A stretch of DNA of 22,313 nt from Rhizomucor pusillus (Eukaryota > Mucoromycota > Mucoromycetes > Mucorales > Lichtheimiaceae): the NCBI GenBank assembly GCA_900175165.2, contig FWWN02000661.1:1-22313 (forward strand). Direction: 5' to 3'. The notes under the pieces are model-generated. The model had not been told where the DNA came from. It was given only the letters and a program-made list of their open reading frames with translations, and did not search any database. The position numbers were made by a program, and so were the translations under genes. Positions 21,749-22,313 of the stretch are shown here, piece after piece (the stretch's first letter is position 1; each line of letters begins with the position of its first letter).

Positions 21749-22313
21749 CTAAACCATTTCGGGTCCCACATTCGCAGTGGTGGATTGATTTGGTCTACAG
21801 AAGGCTTGGGGGCGACCAAAGCCCTCCCNGACTTTTCTTGCAATNAAGTACATATTCTTCGAGGCATTGGTGTCCNTATTCCNCAGCATTCCACAGGTTT
21901 GGCAATCCAGGATGCCATGGTGAGTAACACCGTCCTCCGTCTTCAGCATCTTCAGAGATTTTGACATGCAGCTATGACAAATCTAAAGTCGTCATGAATA
22001 AAAGAGACTGAGTATTCTACCAGTGATTCATCATAAATGATAAAGTGCCCTTACTTGTGATGTGTTGTATTCGCTGATAGTCACGAGTGCGATTTCTCCT
22101 CTAGCTTCTCTTCTTTGGAGCATACCACAATGCCGATTTTTATAGCTCGCAGCGTATTACAGGCACAGACTTGTCCAATTCATACTGGACATACGATACA
22201 ACCCGTCGTTGAAAATTTTCGACGATGTGATTTGTATACGCAGTTGCTAATTCCTTGCAGGCTGCGGAAAGGATGTCACTGTAACCTGTGACATTCAATG
22301 GATATCGAATATC
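21749..22313 (-). pseudogene. TnpB/Fanzor-like RuvC nuclease fragment with Cys4 zinc ribbon, partial
   Basis: The C-terminal part reads from 22123: LVTISEYNTSQ, a 72-nt GT-AG intron (22054-21983), then ICHSC and, after about 17 residues, GILDCQTCG followed by NRDTNASKNM if the N bases at 21883 and 21876 are read as the family expects. This is the C-x2-C...C-x2-C zinc ribbon and RuvC-III Asp (NRDxNA) pattern of OrfB/TnpB proteins; fungal relatives are called Fanzors. An N-terminal-like block (AACKELATAYTNHIVENFQR, 22313-22140) lies directly upstream in another frame and ends in TAA at 22140-22142. The roughly 300 residues expected between them, with RuvC-I and II, are missing, so this copy is internally deleted. 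It continues past the window edge. Four Ns (21829, 21845, 21876, 21883) sit in the ORF. The zinc-ribbon assignment is seen in sequence; the Fanzor name is inference. Confidence 0.7.

Noticed and set aside
22300..22313. GATAT-CGA-ATATC palindrome at the window edge
   Set aside because: It lies inside the open frame of the nuclease fragment and is short enough to be chance.

Overview
This is a nuclear fungal window. Most protein genes carry short GT-AG introns (about 50-86 nt), and the gene set is fungal: a white-collar photoreceptor relic, EF1-gamma, uS10, a sugar porter, Tim50 and a forkhead factor. An early-diverging fungus, probably Mucoromycota (Mucorales-like), fits best because of the resemblance of the white-collar relic and of the two transposon relics to proteins I know from that group. 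That placement is inference. Four N bases near the right end lie inside a transposon-like sequence.

Layout, left to right. 1-204 holds no recognisable gene. 205-1892 (-) is a broken, 3'-truncated piggyBac-type transposase. 2445-3849 (-) is an intact four-exon translation elongation factor 1-gamma gene. About 4200-6594 (-) is a badly decayed white-collar-1 (LOV/PAS/GATA-finger) blue-light receptor. 6691-9866 (+) is a seven-exon DPP8/9-like dipeptidyl peptidase with its catalytic triad intact, diverging from the photoreceptor relic across about 96 bp. 10101-10749 (+) is a five-exon ribosomal protein uS10 (S20e) gene. 11103-13035 (-) is a six-exon sugar-porter MFS transporter. 13036-15084 is non-coding as far as I can see. 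15085-16846 (+) is an eight-exon Tim50 gene. 16847-19044 is a 2.2-kb gene-free stretch. 19045-21117 (+) is a two-exon forkhead transcription factor with long Gln, His, Ala and Asn tracts. 21749-22313 (-) is a fragment of a TnpB/Fanzor-like RuvC nuclease with a Cys4 zinc ribbon, internally deleted and running off the window.

The intact genes are mostly housekeeping: translation (EF1-gamma, uS10), protein import into mitochondria (Tim50), sugar uptake and peptide turnover. They do not form a pathway. The unusual content is at the edges and in the middle: two DNA-transposon relics of different families near the two ends, and a photoreceptor gene caught in the act of decay beside an intact neighbour. 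The two translation genes share an 11-bp palindrome-containing motif upstream of their starts. I found no tRNA, rRNA or CRISPR array, and no clearly new multi-gene system.
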